Shown piece by piece: positions 1 through 8,189 of a stretch of 43,734 bases of DNA. The stretch is from UBA685 sp002299005 (GTDB lineage Bacteria > Pseudomonadota > Alphaproteobacteria > Puniceispirillales > Puniceispirillaceae), in assembly GCA_963966775.1 (NCBI GenBank), contig CAXAAH010000010.1:1-43734 (forward strand), written 5' to 3'. Position numbers and translations under genes: made by a program. Under the pieces are notes generated by a model, which was not told the DNA's origin, ran no database searches, and saw only the letters and a program-made list of their open reading frames with translations. The first letter of the stretch is position 1, and each line of letters opens with the position of its first letter.

Positions 1-923
1 TTATCAGCTACCTTATCCGCCGCCTCTTTTGCACCTGCCTTACCAGTGGCCCAGCCGATGGTCGGAAAGCCCATCATGCCGCCTAACAGGCCTTTTTCAG
101 GTCGCCGCACCATCACAGCCTTCTCACCATAATGAGCAACAAACACAATTCCTTGGCGTTTTCGCTTAGGCGTCTTTTTGGGCTTTACGGGCAAATATTG
201 CGCCTCGCTGCGCCCCGCCATCAGACATGAGGCCGATAACGGGCACCTATCACATCGCGGCATGGAGGGGATACAAATGCGCGCGCCTATATCCATAATC
301 GCTTGGGCAAAATCTGCATGCTGGCTATCAGGGGCTATTTGCGGATAGACCTCTCGCAAATGACTCTTTAGCGCTGGCAAAGGCGTCATCAGCCCCGCAT
401 AACGCGCCAGCACACGCTCGACATTCCCATCAAGCACAATCGCCGGCCTATCATACGCAAATGCCTGAATAGCGGCGGCGGTATAAGGGCCAATGCCTGG
501 CAATTTCAGCAAGGCCGCCTCGTCTTTTGGAAATTGCCCCTTATGATCTTGGACAAGCGCAATCGCCGCTTTGCGCAAATTCCGGGCCCGCGCATAATAG
601 CCAAGCCCTGCCCATTCCTTCAACAAATCCTCTTCAGATGAATTGGCTAAATCTTCGATGCTTGGCCAAAGTGACTTAAAGCGCTCAAAATAGGGAATCA
701 CCGTCGCAACCACGGTTTGTTGCAGCATCAATTCTGACAAAAACACATCATAGGCAGGCGCTAATTCTGGCCATTTCTTGCGCCAAGGCAATGTCCGGCC
801 ATGCGCCTCATACCACGCCAATAAGGGGGCCGCGAACGCCTCAGCGGTCAGCACAGGCGCCCCTAGCACAAGCCCGGCAAGTGCCGCTTGGCCTTCTTCA
901 TAGCGCATCTGAGCCTTGACCAT
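1..923 (-). CDS. mutY: Adenine DNA glycosylase MutY, C-terminus cut by window edge
   Basis: Base-excision repair glycosylase that removes adenine mispaired with 8-oxoguanine or guanine. The frame is open from ATG at 923 to the window edge (307 full codons). Visible elements are SELMLQQT with the catalytic Glu at residue 64, a helix-hairpin-helix (LPGIGPYTAAA), the catalytic Asp165 in LDGNVERV, and a complete 4Fe-4S loop C-x6-C-x2-C-x5-C (Cys217, 224, 227, 233). After it begins the NUDIX-like C-terminal domain that recognises 8-oxoG (RRPEKGLLGGMMGFP), and the window ends inside that domain. It is divergent from the DUF721 gene, 89 bp away, an arrangement common in alphaproteobacteria. No frameshift was seen in the stretches translated by hand. 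The missing end is a window artefact, not a truncation. Confidence 0.97.
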   Translation of the reverse strand, partial: MVKAQMRYEEGQAALAGLVLGAPVLTAEAFAAPLLAWYEAHGRTLPWRKKWPELAPAYDVFLSELMLQQTVVATVIPYFERFKSLWPSIEDLANSSEEDLLKEWAGLGYYARARNLRKAAIALVQDHKGQFPKDEAALLKLPGIGPYTAAAIQAFAYDRPAIVLDGNVERVLARYAGLMTPLPALKSHLREVYPQIAPDSQHADFAQAIMDIGARICIPSMPRCDRCPLSASCLMAGRSEAQYLPVKPKKTPKRKRQGIVFVAHYGEKAVMVRRPEKGLLGGMMGFPTIGWATGKAGAKEAADKVAD

Positions 924-1012
924 CACATCTCACCTTCAAAAGATATCTTCAATCCTATCGCCACCATACGGATTCATTTTGTTTTCTGAAATCACAATCG
1001 TTAAGATGGGGC

Positions 1013-1489
1013 ATGTCTTATGACCGAAAAGCCCCTGATGAGGCAAAACGCAAAAAAAAGCTGACACGCCTTGGCGGTCTAACAGAGCGGCTTATCGCGC
1101 CTGCTTTGGTTAAAAAAAGCGCCTATCTAAGCCAGCTTATTGCGCATTGGCCGCAAATTGCGGGCCCTTATGCCGCATGGGCTAAGCCGGCAGACATTCA
1201 CCCTGCCAGCGCCCAAGACAAGGACGGCATCTTAACCCTATCCATCCATTCCGGCAGAGGACCTGAGGCAATTGCCTCATCTGAGGATATCTTAAATCGT
1301 GTAAACAGCTTTGTCGGCTTCCAACTTGCCAGCCAATTACGCGTCCGCCAAGACTTGCCGCTTGACGCAAGCAAAGCTGGCAAGGCCACAACAGAATCAG
1401 ACACCACAGAATCACAGCCCAAAGCCGCCTCATTACAAGAGGCGCTCGACAGGCTTGGGGCCACAATTAACGCTAAATCCAAAAAATAG
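1013..1489 (+). CDS. DUF721 / DciA-like protein
   Basis: A 158-residue protein of the DUF721 family. Family knowledge links this domain to DciA, the loader of the replicative helicase DnaB in bacteria lacking DnaC. The sequence shows a basic N-terminus (RKKKLTRLGGLTERLI), then the typical core (LIAHWPQIAGPYAAWAKP) around residues 42-60 and the GPEAI/LNRVNSFVG segment of the KH-like fold. The last 40 residues are Ser/Thr/Lys-rich and look disordered. No strong Shine-Dalgarno precedes the ATG. It is divergent from mutY and 140 bp before the dsbA-like gene, as in many alphaproteobacteria. The family call is good, but the helicase-loading role is inferred from homologues. Confidence 0.85.
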   Translation: MSYDRKAPDEAKRKKKLTRLGGLTERLIAPALVKKSAYLSQLIAHWPQIAGPYAAWAKPADIHPASAQDKDGILTLSIHSGRGPEAIASSEDILNRVNSFVGFQLASQLRVRQDLPLDASKAGKATTESDTTESQPKAASLQEALDRLGATINAKSKK

Positions 1490-1629
1490 CGGGGCAGGTG
1501 CGCCTCAATTTTGCGTTCTGACTTGATTATGCCGCATTTCACATATTAAACTGACAGACTGAAAATCAAAACGACAGCCCTTGTCGCAAAATCCGCTTTG
1601 ACCGTAACTATCATTTAGAGCCATTGAAC

Positions 1630-2274
1630 ATGTCATTTTCGAATAAGTCTTCACGCACCAGACGTCATTTCTTGCAAACATCAACAGCCGCCGCGGCTCT
1701 TGCCCCTTCGCTGATATCAAGCATCGCAAAGGCAGAAGAGTTTAGCATTGAGGCGATTACCGCCCCGCGCCGTCTTGGCAGTGATGATGCCCCTGTAAAG
1801 GTGATAGAATTTTACTCAATGACCTGCTCACATTGTGGCGCGTTCCACCGCGAGACATGGCCACAGATCAAAAAAGACCTTATCGAGACAGGCAGGCTAC
1901 AATTTGAGCTACATCCCTTCCCGCTAGATGGGCTTGCATTGCGCGCGCATGTGCTATGCCGCCTATTGCCAAATAAGGGCTTTTTCGCGATGGCTGAATT
2001 GCTGTTAAAAGAACAGTCAAATTGGGTGCGTGCCGCAGATCCCCTGCAGGAATTGACAAATTACGGCCGCCAAGCTGGCATTTCAGAAGAGAAATTCAAT
2101 GCCGTCCTGCGCAACCGTCCTGTGCTTGAAGCGATTGTGCAAATGCGCCAAGATGCGGTTGATGATTGGAATGTTAGCTCAACACCTAGCTTTGTGATCA
2201 ATAATGAAAAAGTCCTAAGCGGTGGCCGCAATTATGATGATTTCGTTAAAGAGTTAAGTGCTTTTGGCATTTAA
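1630..2274 (+). CDS. DsbA-family thiol oxidoreductase with Tat signal
   Basis: Predicted periplasmic thioredoxin-fold oxidoreductase of 214 residues. ATG 1630 is preferred over the in-frame TTG at 1624, because AGAG at 1617-1620 lies 9 nt before it. The N-terminus has a twin-arginine motif (TRRHFLQ, residues 10-16), a hydrophobic stretch and an AKA cleavage site near residue 35, so export folded via Tat is likely. The active site is C66-S-H-C69, whereas classical DsbA has CPHC. The cis-Pro loop is present (SSTPSF). The gene ends 21 nt before smc, so the two are probably co-transcribed. This family commonly precedes smc in alphaproteobacteria. It probably introduces or isomerises disulfides in exported proteins, with the substrate unknown. 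Confidence 0.88.
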   Translation: MSFSNKSSRTRRHFLQTSTAAAALAPSLISSIAKAEEFSIEAITAPRRLGSDDAPVKVIEFYSMTCSHCGAFHRETWPQIKKDLIETGRLQFELHPFPLDGLALRAHVLCRLLPNKGFFAMAELLLKEQSNWVRAADPLQELTNYGRQAGISEEKFNAVLRNRPVLEAIVQMRQDAVDDWNVSSTPSFVINNEKVLSGGRNYDDFVKELSAFGI

Positions 2275-2295
2275 ATGACCCAAAGCTAGTCGCCT

Positions 2296-5200
2296 ATGAT
2301 TTTCCGCCACCTTAAAATGACCGGATTTAAATCCTTTGCTGAACCAACAGCCGTGGAGATTGAGTCTGGTCTAACAGGTGTTGTGGGCCCGAACGGGTGC
2401 GGGAAATCAAATGTCGTGGAGGCGCTTCGCTGGGTTATGGGCGAATCAAATGCCCGCCAAATGCGTGGCACTGAACTAGATGATATCATCTTTGCAGGTA
2501 CACAAAATCGGCCTGCCAGAGATATTGCCGAAATCACCCTAGAGCTTGATAATTCTGCGCGTCGTGCGCCGGTTGATTTCAATAAATCAGATGATCTTGA
2601 AATCACGCGCAAGGTCGAACGCGGCAAAGGCTCTAGCTATTTTATCAATGGCCGGCCAGCGCGTGCCAAGGATGTACAGCTATTATTCGCTGATACCGCC
2701 ACAGGCTCACGCTCTGCTGGCATGGTCTCGCAAGGGCGTATTGGCGCGATTGTCGGCGCCAAGCCAGAAGATAGGCGCTCTTTATTGGAAGAGGCCGCCA
2801 ATATTAAAGGCCTTCACCAGCGACGTCATGAAGCTGAATTACGCCTGAAAAATGCCGAAACCAACCTTGAACGCCTAGAAGATATCGCGAACCAGCTTGC
2901 CGAACAGCGCGCCCAACTAGCTAAACAAGCACGCCAAGCGGCACGTTATAAATCAGTCGCCGATAGAATCAGAAAAGCAGAGAGCACCTTATTCTTGGCG
3001 CGCTGGCAAGAAGTGCGCAAAGATGATGAACAAGCAAGCGCCCAGCTTCATCAGGCAAAGATGGTCTCTGCTGATGCCGCCACCACAGCCGCTGAAGCTG
3101 AAAAAAACAATCTGCTCGCCGGCGAAGCTCTCACCCCTTTAATGGCGCGTGAGGTCGCCGCATCGGCTGAATATCAAAGGCTGAAACTAGCCGTTGATGA
3201 ATGTGACAGAGAGGCCGCGCGTATTGAGGCATCTATCGCCCAGCTTGGGGCGCAAATGCGTCAAATTGAAAATGATGAAGCGCGCGAGAACAGCCTGCAA
3301 ACAGATGCGCAAAAGGCGCTCTCAGACCTCAATGCAGAAAAACAAACCTTGCAAAGTCAATTGGCAGAACAGCAACCAAAACTTGCCGCCAGTGATGCAG
3401 AGCTTGCCTCTGCCCAGCAAACAAGCCTCGATAGCGATGAGGCGCATGCCAGCGCCAAGGCCAATCTTGCCTCTTTCGAATCAGCCAAAGCACAGCATCA
3501 GCAAAGGCTGACACAATTACAAAGCCGGATTGCCGCCGCTGAAGCAGGGCTGTTATCGCTTGATAGTGAGGCACTTGCCAGCCAAGCCGCCGCCAAAGAG
3601 GCCGCGCGCGAGGCGGCACAAACAGCCTATGATACAGCGTCAAAAGCCTTAGAATCAGCTGAGGCCGCGCTTGCCCAAACGCAAGATGAAGCGCAGGCCA
3701 AGAGTGATATGTCGCGCAATGCGAATGCCGAGCTTGCCGCCCTTACCGCGCAAATTGATGCGCTCTCTTATGTTCTGACCGATTCCAGGAGCTCTGATAA
3801 AGCGCCTATCTCTGATAGCATCACCGTCTCTGATGGCATGGAGGCGGCTCTTGCGGCGCTTTTGGGCCACAATCTATCGCTTGCCGCCGAGCATGATGAG
3901 CGCGGCTATTGGCGCGATGATATGGCAGAGGCGACCATCACCCCCCCTCAGCAAGGCACCCCTTTGCACGATTATGTCAAAGGCCATCCGGCGATTATGC
4001 GCGCTATCGCGGCTGTTGCGGTCATAGAAGACAGCACAGAAGCAGAAGACACGCAAAAAACACTGGCCCCCGGTCAAGCCCTTGTCAGCAAAGATGGCAA
4101 GCTATGGCGGTGGGATGGTTTGGTGCGCACCGAGCATGATGGCGCGGATGAGCGTTTGCGGCAAAAAGCCAAATTGGACGCGCTAACCGCCCAGCTTAAG
4201 ACCACCCAAGATTTAGCCGAAGGCGCAGAAGATGCCGCCGCGCAAGGTGAGACTGCCTTGCGCCAAGCAAAAGATCATACCACGCAATGCAAAGCAACTG
4301 AAAAGACATCTGAACGCGCGTTACTTGACGCCGCCAGAGCCGCAGATGCCAGCCGTATCGCACATGAATCAGCCATTACGCGCCAAGCTGATCTCGATAA
4401 GGCCCTTGCCCAAGCGACCGCTGATTTTGACGAGGCCAAAGGCGAACTTGATATCACAGGCGATATTTCAAACCTCCAAGAAGATGAGGTGAAATGGCGC
4501 AAAATTGCCGATGATAATCGTGAGGCACTCTCTGTTATTATGGGCAATCATGCCAGCTTGCGTGAACAGCTAAACAGCGCGACCATGCGCATCGAAGCTA
4601 TCACCGCGCAAGAGCAAGCATGGGTGACACGCCTATCTAGCACGGATGGGCGCTTGTCTGATTTGGCCAATCGCCGCCTTGAAAATGCTGATAAAAAAGC
4701 CGAGATGGAAGCCAAGCCAGAGGCCCTTGCGGCGCAAAAGCAAGAGCTTGGTGATTTGGTGGATGAAGCGCAAAATAATCACCGCACCGCCAGTGATGCC
4801 GTCGCCCAAGCCCAGCAATTAGCCAGAGAGGCTGATAGCACGCTAAAAGAGGCAAACAGACTTGCCGCAAACGCCAGAGAAGATGAGATTAGAGCCGAAG
4901 GCGCCAAAGAGCGTAGCACCGATCAGATGGAAAGCTTGCGCGCCCGTATCGAAGAAAAATTATCCGCCGCGCCTGCCCAATTATATACGCTCGCAGAAAT
5001 GGGCGAAGATGACGCGCTCCCCCCATTATTCCAGCTCGAAGATCGTGTGGCCAGATTACAAAGAGAGCGTGATTCGATTGGCCCTGTGAATTTGCGCGCC
5101 GAAGCTGAGATGGCAGAAATAGATGAGCGCCTCACCCAGATGCAAACGGAACGTGATGATCTGATAGGCGCGATTGAAAAACTGCGTACCGCCATCGCGA

Positions 5201-5703
5201 CATTAAACCGCGAAGGCCGCGCGCGCTTGCTGGAAAGCTTTCAGGAAGTGAATAAATATTTCAAAGAAATGTTTACGACCTTATTTGGTGGCGGACAGGC
5301 TGAATTGCAATTGACAGAATCAGCTGATCCCCTTGAAGCAGGTCTTGAGATTTTGGCATCGCCGCCGGGCAAAAAGCTGCAATCTTTGTCATTGCTATCA
5401 GGTGGTGAGCAGGCTTTGACAGCACTCGCCATTATTTTCGCGGTCTTTTTAACGAATCCAGCCCCCATTTGTGTGCTTGATGAGGTCGATGCGCCGCTTG
5501 ATGATTCGAACGTCTCACGCTTTTGCGACCTGCTACGCGATATTGTCTCACGCACCAAAACACGCTTTTTGGTCGTCACCCATCATCGCATGACAATGGC
5601 CCGAATGGACAGGCTTTACGGCGTCACAATGGAGCAAAAAGGCATAAGCCGCCTTGTTTCTGTCGACCTGCAAACAGCCGAAACATTCGAAGAGGCTCTC
5701 TAG
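2296..5703 (+). CDS. smc: Chromosome partition protein SMC
   Basis: A 1135-residue SMC ATPase that, with ScpA/ScpB, loops and segregates the chromosome. The N-terminal head carries Walker A GPNGCGKS (residues 31-38) and the FKSF motif. Two long Ala/Gln/Glu-rich coiled coils flank a hinge at roughly residues 500-620, which includes the alphaproteobacterial-looking GYWRDDM and LWRWDGL stretches. The C-terminal head has the signature LSGGEQALTALA (about 1034-1045) and Walker B VLDEVDAPLD with Asp1062-Glu1063. The length is normal for bacterial SMC. No clear Shine-Dalgarno precedes ATG 2296, so translation may be coupled to the upstream dsbA-like gene. The following 229 bp hold the start of the atp operon. 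Confidence 0.98.
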   Translation: MIFRHLKMTGFKSFAEPTAVEIESGLTGVVGPNGCGKSNVVEALRWVMGESNARQMRGTELDDIIFAGTQNRPARDIAEITLELDNSARRAPVDFNKSDDLEITRKVERGKGSSYFINGRPARAKDVQLLFADTATGSRSAGMVSQGRIGAIVGAKPEDRRSLLEEAANIKGLHQRRHEAELRLKNAETNLERLEDIANQLAEQRAQLAKQARQAARYKSVADRIRKAESTLFLARWQEVRKDDEQASAQLHQAKMVSADAATTAAEAEKNNLLAGEALTPLMAREVAASAEYQRLKLAVDECDREAARIEASIAQLGAQMRQIENDEARENSLQTDAQKALSDLNAEKQTLQSQLAEQQPKLAASDAELASAQQTSLDSDEAHASAKANLASFESAKAQHQQRLTQLQSRIAAAEAGLLSLDSEALASQAAAKEAAREAAQTAYDTASKALESAEAALAQTQDEAQAKSDMSRNANAELAALTAQIDALSYVLTDSRSSDKAPISDSITVSDGMEAALAALLGHNLSLAAEHDERGYWRDDMAEATITPPQQGTPLHDYVKGHPAIMRAIAAVAVIEDSTEAEDTQKTLAPGQALVSKDGKLWRWDGLVRTEHDGADERLRQKAKLDALTAQLKTTQDLAEGAEDAAAQGETALRQAKDHTTQCKATEKTSERALLDAARAADASRIAHESAITRQADLDKALAQATADFDEAKGELDITGDISNLQEDEVKWRKIADDNREALSVIMGNHASLREQLNSATMRIEAITAQEQAWVTRLSSTDGRLSDLANRRLENADKKAEMEAKPEALAAQKQELGDLVDEAQNNHRTASDAVAQAQQLAREADSTLKEANRLAANAREDEIRAEGAKERSTDQMESLRARIEEKLSAAPAQLYTLAEMGEDDALPPLFQLEDRVARLQRERDSIGPVNLRAEAEMAEIDERLTQMQTERDDLIGAIEKLRTAIATLNREGRARLLESFQEVNKYFKEMFTTLFGGGQAELQLTESADPLEAGLEILASPPGKKLQSLSLLSGGEQALTALAIIFAVFLTNPAPICVLDEVDAPLDDSNVSRFCDLLRDIVSRTKTRFLVVTHHRMTMARMDRLYGVTMEQKGISRLVSVDLQTAETFEEAL

Positions 5704-5812
5704 CCACCGGCACCATACATTTCATAAGACTGCGCTATTTTGTCCAAGATAGGGTCTGATGATGTCTTTCACTTGACAAATTGCTGATCTGACCATAGGT
5801 TGGCGACGCATT

Positions 5813-5841
5813 TTGACCTATCGGAAAAACAGGGGTAAAAC
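5813..5841 (+). promoter_or_regulatory. Candidate sigma70-type promoter of the F0 ATP synthase operon
   Basis: TTGACC at 5813-5818 and TAAAAC at 5836-5841 are separated by 17 nt, giving 5/6 and 4/6 matches to consensus. Transcription would start near 5848, about 85 nt before atpI. A second, weaker possibility is TTGACA at 5773-5778 with ATAGGT at 5795-5800. A small inverted repeat ATAGG-gag-CCTAT (5858-5870) lies in the leader. This is pattern-based only. Confidence 0.45.
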
Positions 5842-5932
5842 ACTGTTTGTTTGACTGATAGGGAGCCTATGCAAAGCAAAGCAATTTTTGCAATGACGCG
5901 ATGATGCGGCATTTGTCACACGGAGCCTTGAA

Positions 5933-6316
5933 ATGTCAGGTCATGATGACAAAGCAAAGAGCGCTGAGACGACCTCTCTAGCAGAGCGAATTTCAGAGCT
6001 TGAAAACCGCAAAAGCAAGTTGCAAGAAAAGACGGCAAAAGCGCATATGCCCGCCGAAGGGATGGCATTAGCAGGCCGGGTGGCAACAGAGCTTGTCGCT
6101 GGCATTGTCGTCGGAAGCGCGCTTGGATGGGCATTGGATAAGGTTTTTGACACATCACCATTATGGTTGGTTGTGTTGTTTTTTCTAGGCGCGATTGGCG
6201 GCATGATGAATGTCTGGCGTATCGCAACGGGCAGAGGGATGGCTGCTGGTTATTTTGAAGAGCATGGCACGGATAGTGACAATGCCCCTTCAGACGAAAA
6301 TGACCAAAAGCGTTAA
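5933..6316 (+). CDS. atpI: ATP synthase protein I
   Basis: A 127-residue AtpI, the small membrane protein that helps assemble the c-ring of F0F1-ATPase. The N-terminus is charged and helical (residues 1-45). Two hydrophobic segments follow (about 58-75 with GxVVGSALGW, and 85-105 LVVLFFLGAIGG), with the family-like turn ALDKVFDTSP between them. The acidic tail is probably disordered. GGAG at 5922-5925 lies 7 nt before the ATG. It is the first gene of the F0 operon, 15 nt before atpB. Confidence 0.93.
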   Translation: MSGHDDKAKSAETTSLAERISELENRKSKLQEKTAKAHMPAEGMALAGRVATELVAGIVVGSALGWALDKVFDTSPLWLVVLFFLGAIGGMMNVWRIATGRGMAAGYFEEHGTDSDNAPSDENDQKR

Positions 6317-6331
6317 CAGGAGTTAGAAGAC

Positions 6332-7075
6332 GTGCATTCACCAGTTGAACAATTCACCATTAAGACTTTGTTTGCTTTAAATCTATTTGGCTTTGATATT
6401 GCTTTCACCAATTCAGCCCTCTTTATGGTTTTGACTGTTATTCTAAGCGTGGCTCTCTTGGTTTACGCCATGCGCCCTGCCGCTATGGTCCCTGGCCGTC
6501 TTCAAAATGTCGCTGAGATGATGTTTGAATTTGTGGCTGATATGGTCCGCAGCAATGTGGGCAGCGAAGGCCGCCGCTATTTCCCGTTCATCTTCTCAGT
6601 CTTCGTCTTTGTTCTTTTCACTAACATGCTAGGGCTAATCCCTTACAGCTACACGGTCACAAGCCAGATTGTTGTGACATTTGCGATGGCAGCCTTTATC
6701 TTTGTTGGTGTCACACTTATCGGCCTCATCAAGCATGGCTTTCACTTCTTCTCATTCTTTGTGCCATCAGGCGCACCGAAAGCTCTGATCCCATTCTTGA
6801 TTATCATTGAGGTTATCTCTTACTTCATGCGCCCTGTCAGCTTGTCTGTTCGACTATTCGCCAATATGTTGGCTGGTCACACAATGCTGAAAGTGTTTGC
6901 TGGTCTAGCGGTTATGCTAACATCAGCTGGCGGCGTGTTTGTGGGCATGTCTGCCCTGCCTTTATTGGCAATTATCGGTTTGACAGGTCTTGAAATTCTG
7001 GTCGCGGGCCTTCAAGCCTACGTATTCACAATTTTGACTTGTATGTATTTGAATGACGCGCTACATCTCCACTAG
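6332..7075 (+). CDS. atpB: F0F1 ATP synthase subunit a
   Basis: A 247-residue subunit a forming the proton half-channels of F0. It starts with GTG at 6332, 9 nt after AGGAG (6318-6322). It is polytopic with about five or six membrane helices. The essential channel arginine is Arg174 in SVRLFANMLAGH, and the last helix carries GLEILVAGLQAYVFTIL. The C-terminus ends LNDALHLH, as is common in alphaproteobacteria. It is followed by a 92-nt spacer before atpE that contains a small hairpin. Confidence 0.98.
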   Translation: MHSPVEQFTIKTLFALNLFGFDIAFTNSALFMVLTVILSVALLVYAMRPAAMVPGRLQNVAEMMFEFVADMVRSNVGSEGRRYFPFIFSVFVFVLFTNMLGLIPYSYTVTSQIVVTFAMAAFIFVGVTLIGLIKHGFHFFSFFVPSGAPKALIPFLIIIEVISYFMRPVSLSVRLFANMLAGHTMLKVFAGLAVMLTSAGGVFVGMSALPLLAIIGLTGLEILVAGLQAYVFTILTCMYLNDALHLH

Positions 7076-7097
7076 ATTTTAGCGTCGTAACGCAAAG

Positions 7098-7112
7098 CCT
7101 ATCAAAAATAGG
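7098..7112 (+). promoter_or_regulatory. Small hairpin in the atpB-atpE spacer
   Basis: CCTAT-caaaa-ATAGG forms a perfect 5-bp stem with a 5-nt loop. It sits 55 nt before the atpE start in a 92-nt spacer that codes for nothing visible. It could influence RNA processing or translation of the highly expressed c subunit. It is short enough to be chance. Confidence 0.3.
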
Positions 7113-7167
7113 TGGCGCATTTTTTAGTAATCTTGCAACGAAACGTCCAATACAAAGGAATGGTAAA

Positions 7168-7395
7168 ATGGAAGCAGAAGCTGCAAAACTCATCGGTGCC
7201 GGTATCGCGGTACTTCCTCTTCTAGGTGTAGGTCTAGGTATCGGGAACATCTTCTCAAGCCTAATCACATCAATTGCACGCAACCCAGCTGCACGTGGCG
7301 AAGTCTTCGGCATCGGCATTTTGGGCTTTGCGTTGACTGAAGCGATCGCGCTTTTCGCGCTTGTTGTTGCGCTTCTACTTCTTTTCGTATTCTAG
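7168..7395 (+). CDS. atpE: F0F1 ATP synthase subunit c
   Basis: A 75-residue proteolipid that assembles into the rotating c-ring. It is a hairpin of two membrane helices joined by the polar loop Arg38-Asn39-Pro40. Helix 1 carries the glycine ladder GVGLGIG (20-26). The proton-binding carboxylate is Glu58 in ALTEAIALF. A good ribosome site (AAAGGAA, 7155-7161) precedes ATG 7168. No sodium-type motif is obvious, so a proton ring is assumed. A perfect hairpin covers the stop codon and further structure follows. Subunit c is needed in many more copies than its neighbours, so this element may raise its relative expression. Confidence 0.98.
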   Translation: MEAEAAKLIGAGIAVLPLLGVGLGIGNIFSSLITSIARNPAARGEVFGIGILGFALTEAIALFALVVALLLLFVF

Positions 7396-7406
7396 TCAGC
7401 TAGAAT
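7389..7406 (+). promoter_or_regulatory. Perfect hairpin covering the atpE stop codon
   Basis: ATTCTAG-TCAG-CTAGAAT is a 7-bp perfect stem with a 4-nt loop. The atpE stop TAG (7393-7395) lies inside the 5' arm. There is no T-tract after it, so it is more likely an RNA-stabilising or processing element than a terminator. Confidence 0.5.
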
Positions 7407-7429
7407 CTCGTAAGAAGAGACCATATTTT

Positions 7430-7467
7430 TGTGGCCACATCTGTTCGTTATTAACATTGTGGCCACA
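7430..7467 (+). terminator. Duplicated palindrome TGTGGCCACA, possible intra-operon terminator
   Basis: The self-complementary 10-mer TGTGGCCACA occurs at 7430-7439 and again at 7458-7467, inside the 12-base direct repeat TTGTGGCCACAT. The two copies can pair into a 10-bp GC-rich stem with an 18-nt loop, followed by TATTTTGTT, which resembles a leaky intrinsic terminator between atpE and atpF'. As DNA they could instead be two binding sites 28 bp apart. The inverted repeat CATGC-N7-GCATG at 7503-7519 adds further structure. Confidence 0.4.
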
Positions 7468-7565
7468 TATTTTGTTAAAAATTGCCCACAAGATCACGCG
7501 CCCATGCATCTATGGCATGTTGGTGTGCGAATTAAACAGGCAAAGCTAATAAGCAGGATAAGCAG

Positions 7566-8171
7566 ATGTCAGTGACACAGATTATGAAACCACTGGTTTA
7601 TTCCCCCCTCGCTCTTATGGTGCCATCATTGGCATTTACTTCGGGGGCATTTGCAGCGGGCGATTCATCAGGTGGCCTTCCACAGTTAGATATCGCAACA
7701 TGGCCAAATCAGTTATTTTGGTTGCTTATCACCTTCACAATTCTTTTCTTGTTGATGAATTACGTCGTCACACCGCGCATTAGTGCTGTGATTGAAAATC
7801 GTAGTGATAAAATCTCAGGCGATTTGGCAAAAGCCAAAGAAGCTGATGCCAAAGCCAAAGAGATGCAGGTCACATATGAGAGCGCCCTTGCAAGCGCAAG
7901 AGCCGACGCAAGCGACAAAGCACAAGCGGCAACCAAAGCGGCCAATGATAAGGCCGCCGCTGGTGAAGCTGAAATGGCTAAGAAGCTAGCAAAGAAGCTG
8001 GCGACAGCTGAAAAGAAACTAGCGGCAATGCGCGACGATGCGATGGCGAACCTGAATGATGTGGCAACAGAAGCCGCACAAGAGACTGTTAAACAGCTTA
8101 TCGGCGTCAAAGCAACCAAAGCAGAAGTCACAAAGCAGGTTAAAGCTGCGGCTAAAGCTGCAAACGCTTAA
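7566..8171 (+). CDS. atpF': F0F1 ATP synthase subunit b'
   Basis: A 201-residue b' subunit, half of the heterodimeric peripheral stalk found in alphaproteobacteria and photosynthetic lineages. It has a hydrophobic N-terminal extension (residues about 10-32, possibly a signal-like segment). One membrane helix follows (WPNQLFWLLITFTILFLLMNYVV, about 47-69), then a long Ala/Lys/Glu-rich coiled coil to the end. LPQLDIATWPNQ just before the helix is typical of b'. GGATAAGCAG precedes ATG 7566. It lies 18 nt before atpF, with which it should pair. The long structured spacer upstream could lower its level relative to atpE. Confidence 0.93.
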   Translation: MSVTQIMKPLVYSPLALMVPSLAFTSGAFAAGDSSGGLPQLDIATWPNQLFWLLITFTILFLLMNYVVTPRISAVIENRSDKISGDLAKAKEADAKAKEMQVTYESALASARADASDKAQAATKAANDKAAAGEAEMAKKLAKKLATAEKKLAAMRDDAMANLNDVATEAAQETVKQLIGVKATKAEVTKQVKAAAKAANA

Positions 8172-8189
8172 CCATAAGGATAGATAAAG

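Noticed and set aside
2483..2494. GATGATATCATC palindrome resembling the ispH/prx element
   Set aside because: It lies in the smc coding region as Asp-Asp-Ile-Ile codons and differs at the outer bases, so it is probably coincidental.
3329..3643. Long minus-strand and alternative frames inside smc, atpF', atpF, gshA, xseA and others
   Set aside because: These are antisense or shifted shadows of strongly supported genes, with Ala/Arg-rich or low-complexity translations and no start signals.
7361..7549. 62-codon frame across the atpE end and the following spacer
   Set aside because: It runs through the hairpin and palindromes, has no ribosome site and no family-like composition. The spacer is better explained as RNA/DNA structure.
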